Source of the DNA: Pontibacter mangrovi
GTDB taxonomy: Bacteria > Bacteroidota > Bacteroidia > Cytophagales > Hymenobacteraceae
Direction of reading: 5' to 3'
DNA length: 64,000 nucleotides
NCBI RefSeq assembly: GCF_006385705.1
Contig: NZ_VFRQ01000006.1
Location: 310,001-374,000 of the forward strand
The notes beneath the pieces were generated by a model that was not told the origin of the DNA, ran no database searches, and saw only the letters and a list, made by a program, of their open reading frames with translations. A program made the translations under genes and the position numbers. Within the stretch, counting starts at the first letter, position 1; each line of letters starts with the position of its first letter. This document shows positions 28,364 to 37,050 of the stretch, one piece after another.

Positions 28364-28389
28364 GGCGCCCCGAAGGCTTTCGGGGTGCC
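28364..28389. terminator. Hairpin terminator, also the end of composite repeat copy 3
   Basis: A 26-base hairpin (GGCGCCCCGAA facing TTCGGGGTGCC) follows the HhH gene by 27 bases and is trailed by TTTATACT. Its exact complement ends repeat copy 2 at 42491-42516. Confidence 0.7.
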
Positions 28390-28870
28390 TTTATACTCTA
28401 GCCGCGGCTACCTACCCTTTTCTGGCGCAAGCGTCCGCTTGTGCCTCGCATAGCCACGGCTTTCCGCAGCCTGAACCAAGCTATCCTTTCTAGCTGCCGT
28501 TCATCCTCAGACTTACAAAGGCTATAGTTTCATTTCGGGGTAAACTCTTTCGGGCATCGCGCTGTGTTCCCTCCTTGCCTCGCTGCCGCTCAGCATGCCC
28601 TTGGCGGGCGCCGGATCTCACAAGGCGCTCTTGTCGAGGGCCCCAACCCCCACCCAAAGGCTGGGATTAGTTTTCGATAACCACTGCCTTTGCTTTGGAA
28701 CAAGTATAATTCCCCTCCTTAGCTAAGGAGGGGCTAGGAGTGGTTGGGCCCGGTAAAGCAAAAGCTCCCTCTCCTGTTCTTAGGAGAGGGTTGGGGTGAG
28801 GTACTATTCCCCTCCTGGGAGGGGCAGGGGTGGGTTCACCTCTGTAGTAATAGAGTCCAACCTCTTCGTG
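28390..28870 (-). repeat. Composite intergenic repeat, copy 3 (inverted)
   Basis: It contains, in reverse order relative to copy 1, the 22-base hairpin (28424-28445), TTCATCCTCAGACTTACAAA, GGCATCGCGCTGTGTTCCCT, CAAGGCGCTCTTGTCGAGG, CCAAAGGCTGGGAT and the perfect CCCCTCCTTAG palindrome (about 28711-28732). A second CCCCTCC box with GGGTTGGGGTGAGG follows at about 28780-28840. The gap runs to 28984 between convergent genes, and I see no gene in it. Confidence 0.8.
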
Positions 28871-28984
28871 TGTGTAGCTTTGCTAAAATTACAGGAGGCA
28901 AAAGCGCGCTCTTCCGCCATACATAAGTTTCGGGTGGTTGTCATTTGCTTGTTGGGCACAGTTAAAGCCATGACGGATTATACT

Positions 28985-29608
28985 TTACTCTCCGCAGCAG
29001 CTCTTTGGCTCCTGCAGCGCCGTGCAAGTGGCTTTCACGGCAGCGCTCAGCACCTGCCCGCTATGGCTTAGCTCCAGGTGGCAGCACGCCAGAAACAGCT
29101 CCTTCAGCTTCTCGCGCCCACGCTGCACCCTGGACTTAGCGCCGGAGTAGGAAATGCCCAGCCGTTCGGCAATCTCTTTCTGGCTCAGGCCCTCCAGCTC
29201 GCTCAGGCGCAGGGCCTCGGCATACGCAGAGGGTAGTAAATTGATCAGCGGCTCCACCAGCGCCTCCACCTCTTGCCGGTTTCGCTCCGTTAGCTCCTCC
29301 GGTTCATAAATATCCGCCGCCTCGGCCAAAGGTTGTCGGCGGCTGCGCTCCCTGAAAAAGTCGTGCACGGTGTTGCGGGTGATCTGGAAGAGCCAGGCCT
29401 TTAGGTTGTGCACGCCCTGCAGCTGCTCACAGTTTTTGTAAAGCTTCAGGTAGAGCTGCTGCAGGATGTCATCGGCCGTTTCCCTATCCTGCACGCGCTT
29501 CAGCACAAAGCCACGCAGCTGCGCCTCATACGCCAGAAAAGCCGGCGCCACGGCAGCACAGCTATCTTGCGGCAAATCGATCGAGGGATTGTTGCAGCAC
29601 TTATCCAT
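28985..29608 (-). CDS. ECF-type RNA polymerase sigma factor, SigZ-like
   Basis: A 207-residue sigma-70 family protein. Region 2: AFLAYEAQLRGFVLKRVQDR, ADDILQQLYLKLY and NLKAWLFQITRNTVHDFFRE. Region 4: LPSAYAEALRLSELEGLSQK and AERLGISYSGAKSRVQRGRE, the DNA-binding HTH. Unusual Cys pairs lie at both ends (MDKCCNN; FLACCHLE; KSCCGE), as in Bacteroidota SigZ proteins; these could bind metal or arsenite (inference). The start is ATG 29608, two bases after the GNAT stop, so it is translationally coupled in the arsenic operon. No anti-sigma gene is adjacent. Confidence 0.87.
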   Translation of the reverse strand: MDKCCNNPSIDLPQDSCAAVAPAFLAYEAQLRGFVLKRVQDRETADDILQQLYLKLYKNCEQLQGVHNLKAWLFQITRNTVHDFFRERSRRQPLAEAADIYEPEELTERNRQEVEALVEPLINLLPSAYAEALRLSELEGLSQKEIAERLGISYSGAKSRVQRGREKLKELFLACCHLELSHSGQVLSAAVKATCTALQEPKSCCGE

Positions 29609-29610
29609 CG

Positions 29611-30123
29611 TTACACGCCTATTATCTTGCTTCGTTTTTCCATTAACCAGGTGTCGCGCCACTGGCCGTGCAGTTGCCCCAGCCGCTCGCGCAGCCCCAC
29701 TATCCTGAAGCCGCACCGCTCATGCAGCCGCACGCTGGCCTCATTCTCTTTCAGTATGTGCGCCTGCAAGGTCCAGATACCCGCTCGCTCCGACTCCTGC
29801 ACCAGCCGCTGCAACAACAGCCTGCCAATGCCATGGCCTTTATACCTTGGGTGGATGTATACGCTATCCTCGGCCACGCCACTGTACACGCACCTGCCCG
29901 ACACCGGCGTAAGTGCGGCCCAGCCGGCCACCTCTCCTTGCACCATCGCTACCACGCGGCAGCCTTTCATGTGTTTGCTGTCCCACTCCTCCCACTCCGG
30001 CGCCTTTGTCTCCAGGGTGGCGTTTTGGGTGGCGATGCCCAGTTCGTAAATCTCTTTTATCTGCGGATAGTGCTCCGGCAGCATCTCTGTTAGCTGCACA
30101 GCGTGTTGGGTTGTGGCTTCCAT
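29611..30123 (-). CDS. GNAT acetyltransferase, phosphinothricin/arsinothricin type
   Basis: A 170-residue GNAT enzyme of the phosphinothricin N-acetyltransferase branch: EIYELGIATQNATLETKAPE near the start, SVYIHPRYKGHGIGRLLLQR as the acetyl-CoA-binding motif A, and LHERCGFRIVGLRERLGQLH near the end. Members near arsenic genes (ArsN1) acetylate arsinothricin; that role is inferred here from the ArsI gene upstream. The start ATG at 30123 fits the family, although the frame is open much further. It precedes sigZ with a 2-base gap. Confidence 0.88.
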   Translation of the reverse strand: MEATTQHAVQLTEMLPEHYPQIKEIYELGIATQNATLETKAPEWEEWDSKHMKGCRVVAMVQGEVAGWAALTPVSGRCVYSGVAEDSVYIHPRYKGHGIGRLLLQRLVQESERAGIWTLQAHILKENEASVRLHERCGFRIVGLRERLGQLHGQWRDTWLMEKRSKIIGV

Positions 30124-30146
30124 GGTTCTATGTCTGGAGTAAATAT

Positions 30147-30186
30147 AATCCGGCGGCAAGTATAAAAGTATACGTGTCGCCGGATT
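30147..30186 (-). terminator. Hairpin between ArsI and GNAT genes with motif-bearing loop
   Basis: Arms AATCCGGCGGCA and TGTCGCCGGATT match at 11 of 12 positions. The 16-base loop holds TATAAAAGTATA, so AAGTATA words lie within the loop region. It may attenuate transcription between arsI and the downstream genes. Confidence 0.55.
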
Positions 30187-30209
30187 TGTTTTCCATCCTC
30201 TGTTCTGCA

Positions 30210-30620
30210 CTAGATGGCGGCTTCGGGGCAGCATTTGGTGGTTGGCTCCCCATACACTGTAGACTCGCCAAACGTATAGAAGGCCTCCCAGTCCACGCCC
30301 TGCGGGTCGGTGATCCATGACTTTTCTGACCTGGCGTAGCAGCAGGTGCACTTGCCTTCCTCCCGGATGGCGCCTTTGGCTTCCTTCAGGCGGGCGTATA
30401 CTTCGCTCAACTCGTCCTTGCTCTCGGCCTGTATGCCCAGGTGCTCTATGCCGACACTCTCGGGGCGATGCGAAATGGCAAAATTGATGCGCGGGTCTTC
30501 CAGCATCCACTTGGCGTAGTCAGGCTTCAGCACGGTTGGCGCTGCGCCAAACAGGGCCGTATAAAAAGCGGTGGATTCCTGCAGGTTCTTTACGCTTAGG
30601 TTTACGTGAAATCGTTTCAT
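30210..30620 (-). CDS. arsI: ArsI/CadI-family metalloenzyme (C-As lyase-like)
   Basis: This 136-residue VOC-fold protein matches ArsI, the Fe(II)-dependent dioxygenase that cleaves the C-As bond of methylarsenite and aromatic arsenicals. Features are MKRFHVNLSVKNLQ (metal His at residue 5), GIEHLGIQ (second His), GKCTCCYARSEKSWITDP carrying the vicinal Cys pair that binds the arsenical, and VDWEAFYTFG with the Glu ligand. A further CC pair is at the C-terminus (KCCPEA). It is first of three minus-strand genes with the GNAT and SigZ. No arsR or arsenite efflux gene is in view. Confidence 0.9.
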   Translation of the reverse strand: MKRFHVNLSVKNLQESTAFYTALFGAAPTVLKPDYAKWMLEDPRINFAISHRPESVGIEHLGIQAESKDELSEVYARLKEAKGAIREEGKCTCCYARSEKSWITDPQGVDWEAFYTFGESTVYGEPTTKCCPEAAI

Positions 30621-30674
30621 GGCTCTGTGTTTTATACTTGTTACACCCTGATGACGGAGCCGCTCCTAAAAAGA

Positions 30675-30712
30675 CGCAGCCCTTCGCGAATTTTTTTTCA
30701 CGAAGGGCTGCG
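30675..30712 (-). terminator. Terminator of the transglutaminase operon
   Basis: Perfect 12-bp stem CGCAGCCCTTCG/CGAAGGGCTGCG with an AT-rich loop; on the minus strand a TCTTTTTAG tract follows. It lies between the membrane-protein gene and arsI. Confidence 0.7.
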
Positions 30713-30737
30713 GAATGCCTTTTCTGATTTTTTATAT

Positions 30738-31193
30738 TTATTGAGGCAGGAAAAACAGGAGCGTCAAGAGAAGCGCGAAGGTAATCAGCACGCTTACCAG
30801 CGACACCCACACCGCCCGCCACTTCGAGTAGAGGGCGCCGCCCTGCGCTTTGTGCTCCGCAATGGCAGTGCCCTGAAGTTTCTTACCGATAAAATAAGCA
30901 AACGCAGCCATCAGCCACGGTATCACATAGTTCGGCACCTTCTCCGTGACGTGCTCGGGCAGCATGATCAGGCTCCCGAACAGCACCACCGCGATCAAGG
31001 TTGTCCAGAGCAGGATACTTTTGCCTCCTTCTTCCTCGCCCAGGGCTATGTAGTTGGAATAAAGCAGAAAGCCCCCGGCTAATGGCCCTCCCAGAAAAGT
31101 GCCCATCATAATTGCGTTCAGGTCATAAAGTTTTTCTTCCGGCACTGCCACCTGCGGCATTTCATCCATACTTATATTGTCTTCTGTCTGCAT
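30738..31193 (-). CDS. Four-helix hypothetical membrane protein
   Basis: Not recognised. A 151-residue protein with an acidic N-terminal 20 residues and four hydrophobic helices (MGTFLGGPLAGGFLLYSNY; ILLWTTLIAVVLFGSLIML; VIPWLMAAFAYFIGKKL; VWVSLVSVLITFALLLTLLF). The Gly-rich first helix is the only notable feature. It starts 5 bases after the transglutaminase gene, so the two are cotranscribed, and a terminator follows. Confidence 0.75.
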   Translation of the reverse strand: MQTEDNISMDEMPQVAVPEEKLYDLNAIMMGTFLGGPLAGGFLLYSNYIALGEEEGGKSILLWTTLIAVVLFGSLIMLPEHVTEKVPNYVIPWLMAAFAYFIGKKLQGTAIAEHKAQGGALYSKWRAVWVSLVSVLITFALLLTLLFFLPQ

Positions 31194-31198
31194 CGCTT

Positions 31199-33115
31199 TT
31201 AAGGTATGTTTTTTACCAGCACCACCTGCTCGGCATCTGCTTTTACAACATTATTGTAGAAGGCCACGAGCTGCGCATAGGTATCAGGGGCGAAACGGCC
31301 TTTGTGCATCTGCATGCGGCGCACGTAGGTAATCCGCTGGCCGTCTACCTTCACGTCGGCCTCATACTCCCCAAAAACCGATTGATGCTTTATTTTGCCT
31401 GGCAGGTACTCTACAGTATAGCCCACCGGCACCTCTATTTCCACCGTGTCCACATCAACATAAGCCAGCTTGCGTACCACATCCGTCAGGCGCTTGGCTT
31501 TTTGGTCGGGCACGTAACGCCACTTGCTCATCAGGTTAGGGGTAATAAACATGCGCTTGCCGCTCAGGGTGGCGCATTGGCGCAGTTGCAGTTCCAGTTC
31601 CTCCGTCACGCTTGGCACCCGGTCCTTCTTCTGCGTAAAGCTGAATTTGCTGATCTCGAAGGGTGGCGCCTGCACATTTTCGTAAAGCCACTTGCGCTGC
31701 TCCTCGGGCTTCCGGTGATGCATCAGACCGTCCAGCGTCTCTTGCTGAATGCCGGTGTAGAGCGTGTTGACGGTGGCCAGCCCGGCGCCTTTTTCATCCA
31801 GCCTCAGTTTTATACTTCGGATCTGCTGGTTATCGGCTGCCCCGTACGAAGTGGTTTTTACCAGCTTGCCTCCCTCTGGCGTAATCAGCAAGGCATGGCG
31901 GTCGCCGGTGAAGCTGCCGTTGTAGCCTGCCGCCTCCGTCTGGCTGGTGCACTCCAGCCACATGGTGTCCTGCGGCATGGGCACGCAAAGTATAACGTGG
32001 TTAAACTGGCTGCTGGGAAACTCTGTCTTCACATCCGGCGCGTCTTCGCCGCCGTTGATCAGGGCGTAGTGCGAGGTAACCCCGACCGCCTTTAGCATGG
32101 CATGGGTATAGTTGGAGAGGGCTTTGCAGTCGCCATAGCCTTTGCTGTCCACGAAGCTGGCCTCAAAAGGCTGCCAGCTGCCAATGCCCAACTGGATAGA
32201 CACGTAGCGCGTTTTTCCCTGCATATAGTCGTACACCAGGCGCACCTTCTCCTCGGTTGTTTTCGCATTGGCTGTCAGCTGCTTCAGCTTAGCCACTGTT
32301 TCTTCCGGCAGCTGGTCCCGCCCTTCGTTCAGTTTATTTATCCAGAGGCCAAGGTCTTTCCAGGTCTCCATGCTTCCACGGTAGCCGTCCACCTCAAACT
32401 CGTTGGGCGCCGTCAGTACCATCGGCATCACCTCCCGGTAGTCAGGCCCAAAAGGCTCCAGTTCCAGGGGTTTTAAGTTGTTTACCTCCCACTGGTACAC
32501 CTCGTGCGTGCCGTTGTTGCTCACGGCTACTTTCTTGGCGATGTTACCCTCCAGGTAGCGCAGCTTAGAGCCTAGCGGCACCTGCACCTCCAGGGTGGCC
32601 TTCTCCACCGACAGTTTATCGGCATCCTGCGGGAACCAGCGCGGGTAAAACATGGTGTAAGACTGCGTTAGCTCATACTCAAACTCCACCGTGTAAGGGT
32701 ACACGCTGTACTCCAGGTCTGCAATTTTCACGCGGCTGTCTTCATACACCGACATGCTGCTAACGGCACTTACATCTTTTATATCGCTGTTCTTGAGCTT
32801 CTTTATCTTTTTGCCAAAGCGGTCATACGAGGTGCCCGATATATTGGTGACCTTGCTCATCTTCGTGTTGTAAGGCACGTAGAGCGTGGCCTTGTAATCG
32901 CCGTACTCGTTCAGGATGGTGATGGTGGTTTTGAAACGGGTGGTTCCGCTGGTGAGCGAGTTCACCGTGAACACCGTTTCCTCATTTCGGATGATGGCGT
33001 TCGCGCCCTCCCGCAGTTCGTCGGGGGAGGTTGTTTCGGCGGCCATGGCCTGTGGTGCCAGCAGCAGCCAGCACAATACCGCGCAGAGCCAGTTATACTT
33101 TCTGTTCGCAAACAT
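31199..33115 (-). CDS. DUF3857/transglutaminase-like protein, probably active
   Basis: A 638-residue exported protein with signal LCAVLCWLLLAPQAMAAE, an N-terminal DUF3857 beta domain (about 25-210), a transglutaminase-core domain (about 270-390) and a DUF2569-like C-terminal beta region. The core keeps Cys in GYGDCKALSNYTHAML and His in FNHVILCVP. The third triad position reads MWLECTS, with Glu where Asp is usual. Substrates of this periplasmic family are unknown; cross-linking or peptide cleavage is possible. ATG 33115 gives a proper signal peptide; a longer frame to 33196 is less likely. Middle gene of a three-gene operon. Confidence 0.85.
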   Translation of the reverse strand: MFANRKYNWLCAVLCWLLLAPQAMAAETTSPDELREGANAIIRNEETVFTVNSLTSGTTRFKTTITILNEYGDYKATLYVPYNTKMSKVTNISGTSYDRFGKKIKKLKNSDIKDVSAVSSMSVYEDSRVKIADLEYSVYPYTVEFEYELTQSYTMFYPRWFPQDADKLSVEKATLEVQVPLGSKLRYLEGNIAKKVAVSNNGTHEVYQWEVNNLKPLELEPFGPDYREVMPMVLTAPNEFEVDGYRGSMETWKDLGLWINKLNEGRDQLPEETVAKLKQLTANAKTTEEKVRLVYDYMQGKTRYVSIQLGIGSWQPFEASFVDSKGYGDCKALSNYTHAMLKAVGVTSHYALINGGEDAPDVKTEFPSSQFNHVILCVPMPQDTMWLECTSQTEAAGYNGSFTGDRHALLITPEGGKLVKTTSYGAADNQQIRSIKLRLDEKGAGLATVNTLYTGIQQETLDGLMHHRKPEEQRKWLYENVQAPPFEISKFSFTQKKDRVPSVTEELELQLRQCATLSGKRMFITPNLMSKWRYVPDQKAKRLTDVVRKLAYVDVDTVEIEVPVGYTVEYLPGKIKHQSVFGEYEADVKVDGQRITYVRRMQMHKGRFAPDTYAQLVAFYNNVVKADAEQVVLVKNIP

Positions 33116-33199
33116 GACTGAAAAGAAATAAAATAAGAGGATAAGGTTAAAGAGGTAGCCGTGGGCGCTGCCGCGGCTACCTCTTCTGCCGTACAAGAT

Positions 33200-35188
33200 T
33201 TAGTTGGCTGCTACTTTCTTCAGCACGATCTGCTCGGCGTGTTTGGCAATAATCTGGTTAAAGAACTCCTTCAGGTAAGGGTACTCCGGCGCATAGTACA
33301 CAGGCTTGCTGATGTTTACCTTGCTCATCACCTGGATGGCTTTGCCCTCCTGCTGCACCTGCACCATGTACATAAAGCGGCCGCCGCCCTCGGGCAGGTT
33401 AATGGCTACGCTTTTCGGCATCTCTTCTACCACGTAGCCCTCCGGCACCGCAAAGTTGCAGGTGTATACTTCGTCTATCGGCATGCCAAAGTCAACCGGG
33501 TACAGGCGCTCCTGCAGCTTAAACGGGTTTTCTTTTTCGCCGCGACCCAGCATTGGGTTCAGGTAGATTATGTCGTTGGAGCGGCCGCTGCCCTCCACGC
33601 TGATGTTGTAGGAAATATCCAGCGGCGTGCTCAGGTCCTTCAGGTTCTTGATCTTTGGCTCCGTTAGTTTAAAGTCGCCTACCTCTTTGGCCAGTCGCTC
33701 GGTATACTTGCTCTCGCCTTCCTCTAAAATGGTTCTGCGCAGGTCCACGGCATGGTAACCGCCCGCCGACTCGCGGCCCGTTCCTGTTATGTCGCCTTTG
33801 TCGTTTATGGTGAGGTAGGCGCTGAACAGCTTTACTGAGCTTGCGCCTGGCTCCAGGCTCACCCAGCCGTGCGCGTTTTTCTTGATGAGGCGGCCATGCC
33901 CGTTCAGGCATCGCTCCGGCAGCACGCCAAGCGGCACGAGCGGGTCGGTGGCATCCAGCAAGTATGAGTTTTCGCCTACGGTTACCTGTGCAACCACGTA
34001 GTTAAATTTAGTTACCATCGGCGACATAGCCGTGTTGACACGCCCGTTGGCACGGGTGCTCACCAGCACCGGCGCCGCGTCCAGGCCCGCTTCCAGCAGC
34101 ATCGAGGTGAGCAGCAGGTTCAGGTCAGACGCTGTTCCGGTGCGCTCGTCCCATGCCTTGCGGATGGTGGTGGTCGCGTAAATTCCGTTCTTGCCATTCC
34201 ATTTCATGCGGTTGCGCACAATGTTATAGATGGCCTGCATCTGCTCTTCCGGCTTTTTATACATTGCCTGCACCGCGGCAATCTCATTCTTAAAGAAAGC
34301 GCTGCGGTTCAACTGCGTTCCAAAGCGGCTCTCCGTCAGCAGGTCGCTTGTTACCTTGTCCCAGTCGCCGGTCATTACCTGCGGCAGTTGCCCCGGAAAC
34401 TTCACGCGCTGCAGCTCAAACTCTATTTTAGACTGATAATCGCGCAGTGTGGTAATATACTTCTCCTCTTTCAGGGCCGGCACGTCTTTCATGATCCACA
34501 CATAGGCGTTGTTCATCATATCCGGGGATGCTGCGGCAGAGCCAGCGGCTGTTTCCTTCGTATTCTCGTTTTTATAGAGCCTGTTGTAGCCCTGCAGCAG
34601 GAACTTATAGTCGAAATACTCCGGTATCTGGGCATGGTACTCGCTCCAGGCCACGGGTATGCTGTACTGGAACTCCCAGTCGCGCAGCGTGTACACAAAA
34701 TCGGAGGTGACGGTATAGCTGACGTCGATCACGGAGCCTTCCTTTACGTTGGGCATGGTAAACTTTTTGGCATAGCTGTACTCCGAGGTCTGCTCCTCAA
34801 AAATACTTTTACCGTCGAGTTTATCTTTTTGGATCTTGCCGTTCTCCAGGTTAAAGGTAAAGCCTTTTATAAAGCTCACACGCTCCTTGTCGCCGCCTCT
34901 TTGGTAGAAAGGCACCACCACATTGGCCCAATCATAGCCAGCTTTTTTTAAGATCTTGATGCGCACCTGCCGCTCAAACACCACCTTCAGCTCACCCATG
35001 TACTCAAAGCGCGAGTAGCCATAGTCGGAAAGGATAACAGCAGCGGCAGACGTATCCTTGTCATAAGTACTCATTTTGAGCTCTTCCTCGGATATTTTAC
35101 CAAATTTAAAGGATTGTGCCACGGAGCGGTAAGAAAAGCCGGCCAAGAGAATAGCCAGCACGAATAGTTTTGTAAAAGTTGCTTTCAT
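33200..35188 (-). CDS. DUF3857 protein with degenerate transglutaminase core
   Basis: A 662-residue exported paralogue of the next gene: signal peptide (ending YRSVAQS), DUF3857 domain (about 55-220), transglutaminase-like core (about 290-420) and C-terminal beta region. The nucleophile Cys is replaced by Ser (RTGTASDLNLLLTSML) and the catalytic His by Tyr (FNYVVAQV), while Asp remains (YLLDATDP). It is therefore probably a non-catalytic binding partner of the downstream enzyme. Start ATG 35188. First gene of the operon, 84 bases before the active paralogue. Confidence 0.86.
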   Translation of the reverse strand: MKATFTKLFVLAILLAGFSYRSVAQSFKFGKISEEELKMSTYDKDTSAAAVILSDYGYSRFEYMGELKVVFERQVRIKILKKAGYDWANVVVPFYQRGGDKERVSFIKGFTFNLENGKIQKDKLDGKSIFEEQTSEYSYAKKFTMPNVKEGSVIDVSYTVTSDFVYTLRDWEFQYSIPVAWSEYHAQIPEYFDYKFLLQGYNRLYKNENTKETAAGSAAASPDMMNNAYVWIMKDVPALKEEKYITTLRDYQSKIEFELQRVKFPGQLPQVMTGDWDKVTSDLLTESRFGTQLNRSAFFKNEIAAVQAMYKKPEEQMQAIYNIVRNRMKWNGKNGIYATTTIRKAWDERTGTASDLNLLLTSMLLEAGLDAAPVLVSTRANGRVNTAMSPMVTKFNYVVAQVTVGENSYLLDATDPLVPLGVLPERCLNGHGRLIKKNAHGWVSLEPGASSVKLFSAYLTINDKGDITGTGRESAGGYHAVDLRRTILEEGESKYTERLAKEVGDFKLTEPKIKNLKDLSTPLDISYNISVEGSGRSNDIIYLNPMLGRGEKENPFKLQERLYPVDFGMPIDEVYTCNFAVPEGYVVEEMPKSVAINLPEGGGRFMYMVQVQQEGKAIQVMSKVNISKPVYYAPEYPYLKEFFNQIIAKHAEQIVLKKVAAN

Positions 35189-35604
35189 AGGCAAAATTTA
35201 AGGTTAATAACTGTTTGTCTGCTTAATTTAAAATGCAAAGCGATGGCAGGCTGATCATCGCAACTTTTGCGTGATCAGCGTTTTACACCCTACATCTATA
35301 AATTTCTATAAAGAAAGGTATATTTTAATATATATCCCAAACTTACCTATAAATTTATGGAGGTATGATTGGGGTTCTAGTGGCTGGCTGCGCTGCTTCG
35401 CCTTTTTGAAATTTATTGAGTTGAGGGCAGATCATTTCATCCGCTGCGCGGGGACAGGAACCGGGCAACTAATGTCCGATGGCCAGAAGGTTACAGCCCT
35501 CTGCACTGCCCTTAAGCGGCATTAGGCTACCTATTATGACATTCTTGGTTGGGCTTTGAGTAGAGGGGAAGGCAAGGTCGGCTTTGGGAGCCTATAAGGT
35601 GGGA
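35189..35604. other. Intergenic region, nothing recognised
   Basis: An AT-rich leader upstream of the DUF3857 operon. A plus-strand frame of 84 codons (35271-35525) is open but has no ribosome-binding site, family match or coding bias. I see no repeats except scattered TATATT stretches. Confidence 0.45.
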
Positions 35605-35654
35605 AATAAAAAAAGCAGAGCGGCAGCCAAACGTAAGTTGCTGTCGTTCTGCTT
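35605..35654 (-). terminator. Terminator after the 35675 gene
   Basis: Arms AAGCAGAGCGGCAG and CTGTCGTTCTGCTT pair at 12 of 14 positions, with the rest wobble-compatible; on the minus strand a T7 tract follows. Confidence 0.7.
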
Positions 35655-35674
35655 CATGCTGCAGACACTGCTTG

Positions 35675-36043
35675 TTAGAGGTGCTCTGTAAAGTTGTTTT
35701 TATCGGACCAGAATTCGCGACAGGCTTCGCGCTGCTCCTCCACAAACTTGTTGTTTTTTTTCAGGTCTTTCCAGTTGCCATAGCCCAGGCGCTCGCACAT
35801 CCTGAAAAAGTTATCGCCTTGGTTTTTCTGCCCCTTTATCCGAACAAGGGAGCTTAACAGCGGGCGCCCTGCCCTAAACTCTCTTTCTGAGATTTCATCA
35901 ATCACCTCAGAAAGCATTGTTTTTTCGTAGGGATTCTCCAGGTTAAGGCCAAGCTCAGCTTCGTAGATAAGGTTCTGAAAAGACATCAGGTGTGCTCTAC
36001 CGCGAGCTACTTGAATGAGTTTCTTTCGTACGCGTGAATTCAT
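35675..36043 (-). CDS. Hypothetical basic protein
   Basis: A 122-residue soluble protein, not recognised by family name. It has a basic N-terminus (MNSRVRKKLIQVARGRAHL), a helical middle (FQNLIYEAELGLNLENPYEK), then REFRAGRPLLSSLVRIKGQ and NFFRMCERLGYGNWKDLKKN, which look like conserved blocks of a Bacteroidota orphan family. No signal or membrane segment. The start ATG at 36043 is followed by a likely coding composition, and a good terminator follows. Single gene; no functional clue from neighbours. Confidence 0.68.
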   Translation of the reverse strand: MNSRVRKKLIQVARGRAHLMSFQNLIYEAELGLNLENPYEKTMLSEVIDEISEREFRAGRPLLSSLVRIKGQKNQGDNFFRMCERLGYGNWKDLKKNNKFVEEQREACREFWSDKNNFTEHL

Positions 36044-36236
36044 TTTTGCAAAGTATAAGGTTACGCAATTAAACACCGGGGGCAGCATAGGCGCCTCCGA
36101 AGTGTTCTTCCTGCATTACTAGATAAAAAGATATATATACTTATAAACGTATGAAAGCTCTAAAAAGTTTCACATCCAGTGCAATTTAATTCTTTATTTT
36201 GTGCAAAAACTAAGGCTCCTGCCATAAAAGAAGCTC

Positions 36237-37013
36237 TCAACGCAACTGCCGGGGCTGCTTTTCAGACAAATATTTCCAGTAGCGGCGGGGAATGTGGCGC
36301 AAGTGCAGCTTTGGGTTTCTGCGTTCGGGTATGTTCACGTTGTCGAAGTATACTTGCCACAGCTGCTGGTATACATCCTCGTCTGCATCTTTAACTTCCG
36401 GGGCCAGTGAAGTAGGGCGCTGGTGAGGCGGCAGGTCCAGGTTCACGAGCGATACCTGGCGCAGGTCGTAGTAGGCGCCGTAGCGGCGGTTGGTATCATA
36501 AATGGCCCAGCGCTGGTCGGCGTAGCGCCGCTCGAAGTGGCGCACGATCAGCGGCAGCACGTTAAAATCCGGGGAGATGGTGGCAAAGTATAAACCGTCG
36601 GCTGTCTTCTGGAATCGCACGAAAGCCTCCATGCGGTGCTTCTCGCGGTGCACCTGCTTGGCAGCCTGCTGCACCTGCAGCACACAGGGGGCCGCATAGT
36701 TGCCCTCTATATTCTGCTCCGAGCTAAAAGCCAGCCTGATGTAGTCGAAGATGATTTGCTCGAAGCCCGGCTGCTCCCACAGGTACGTATGGTAAAGCGC
36801 CTGCTGCGCGTTTATACTTAGCTTTTTCTGCAGGCCCTGCCACACCCGGGCGGTTTTCTGCTCCTCTGTCACCACCGCTATGTTTTCGCCAAACATGCCG
36901 GGCTGCGCCAGGTGCTCCTGGGCAATGCTGGTAGGCCAGGCCTTTCGCTCGTATGCCTCAAACACTAGCGTCAGCAGCCCCTCAAAAGTGCCGTCGTAAG
37001 TATAAAAGTGCAT
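36237..37013 (-). CDS. TIGR03915-type putative DNA metabolism protein
   Basis: A 258-residue protein matching the TIGR03915 family: it begins HFYTYDGTFEGLLTLVFEAY and includes HREKHRMEAFVRFQKTADGL and SPDFNVLPLIVRHFERRYADQRW, ending LRHIPRRYWKYLSEKQ. The second part is like a uracil-DNA glycosylase-associated domain. Members are nearly always paired with the radical SAM partner, as here, and are thought to act in DNA repair or modification. No biochemical activity is established. Third gene of the operon, 37 bases after a small gene. Start ATG 37013. Confidence 0.88.
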   Translation of the reverse strand: MHFYTYDGTFEGLLTLVFEAYERKAWPTSIAQEHLAQPGMFGENIAVVTEEQKTARVWQGLQKKLSINAQQALYHTYLWEQPGFEQIIFDYIRLAFSSEQNIEGNYAAPCVLQVQQAAKQVHREKHRMEAFVRFQKTADGLYFATISPDFNVLPLIVRHFERRYADQRWAIYDTNRRYGAYYDLRQVSLVNLDLPPHQRPTSLAPEVKDADEDVYQQLWQVYFDNVNIPERRNPKLHLRHIPRRYWKYLSEKQPRQLR

Positions 37014-37050
37014 GTGCTAAAGTATACATGGAGACAGATGGCAGGCTGTG

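Noticed and set aside
29611..30510. A longer start for the GNAT gene (back to 30510)
   Set aside because: The extra 129 codons overlap the arsI gene in another frame and lack family similarity; the GNAT fold begins at the ATG at 30123.
35271..35525. An 84-codon plus-strand frame upstream of the DUF3857 operon
   Set aside because: No ribosome-binding site, no family-like motif, and composition like the non-coding AT-rich gap. It ends in low-complexity sequence.
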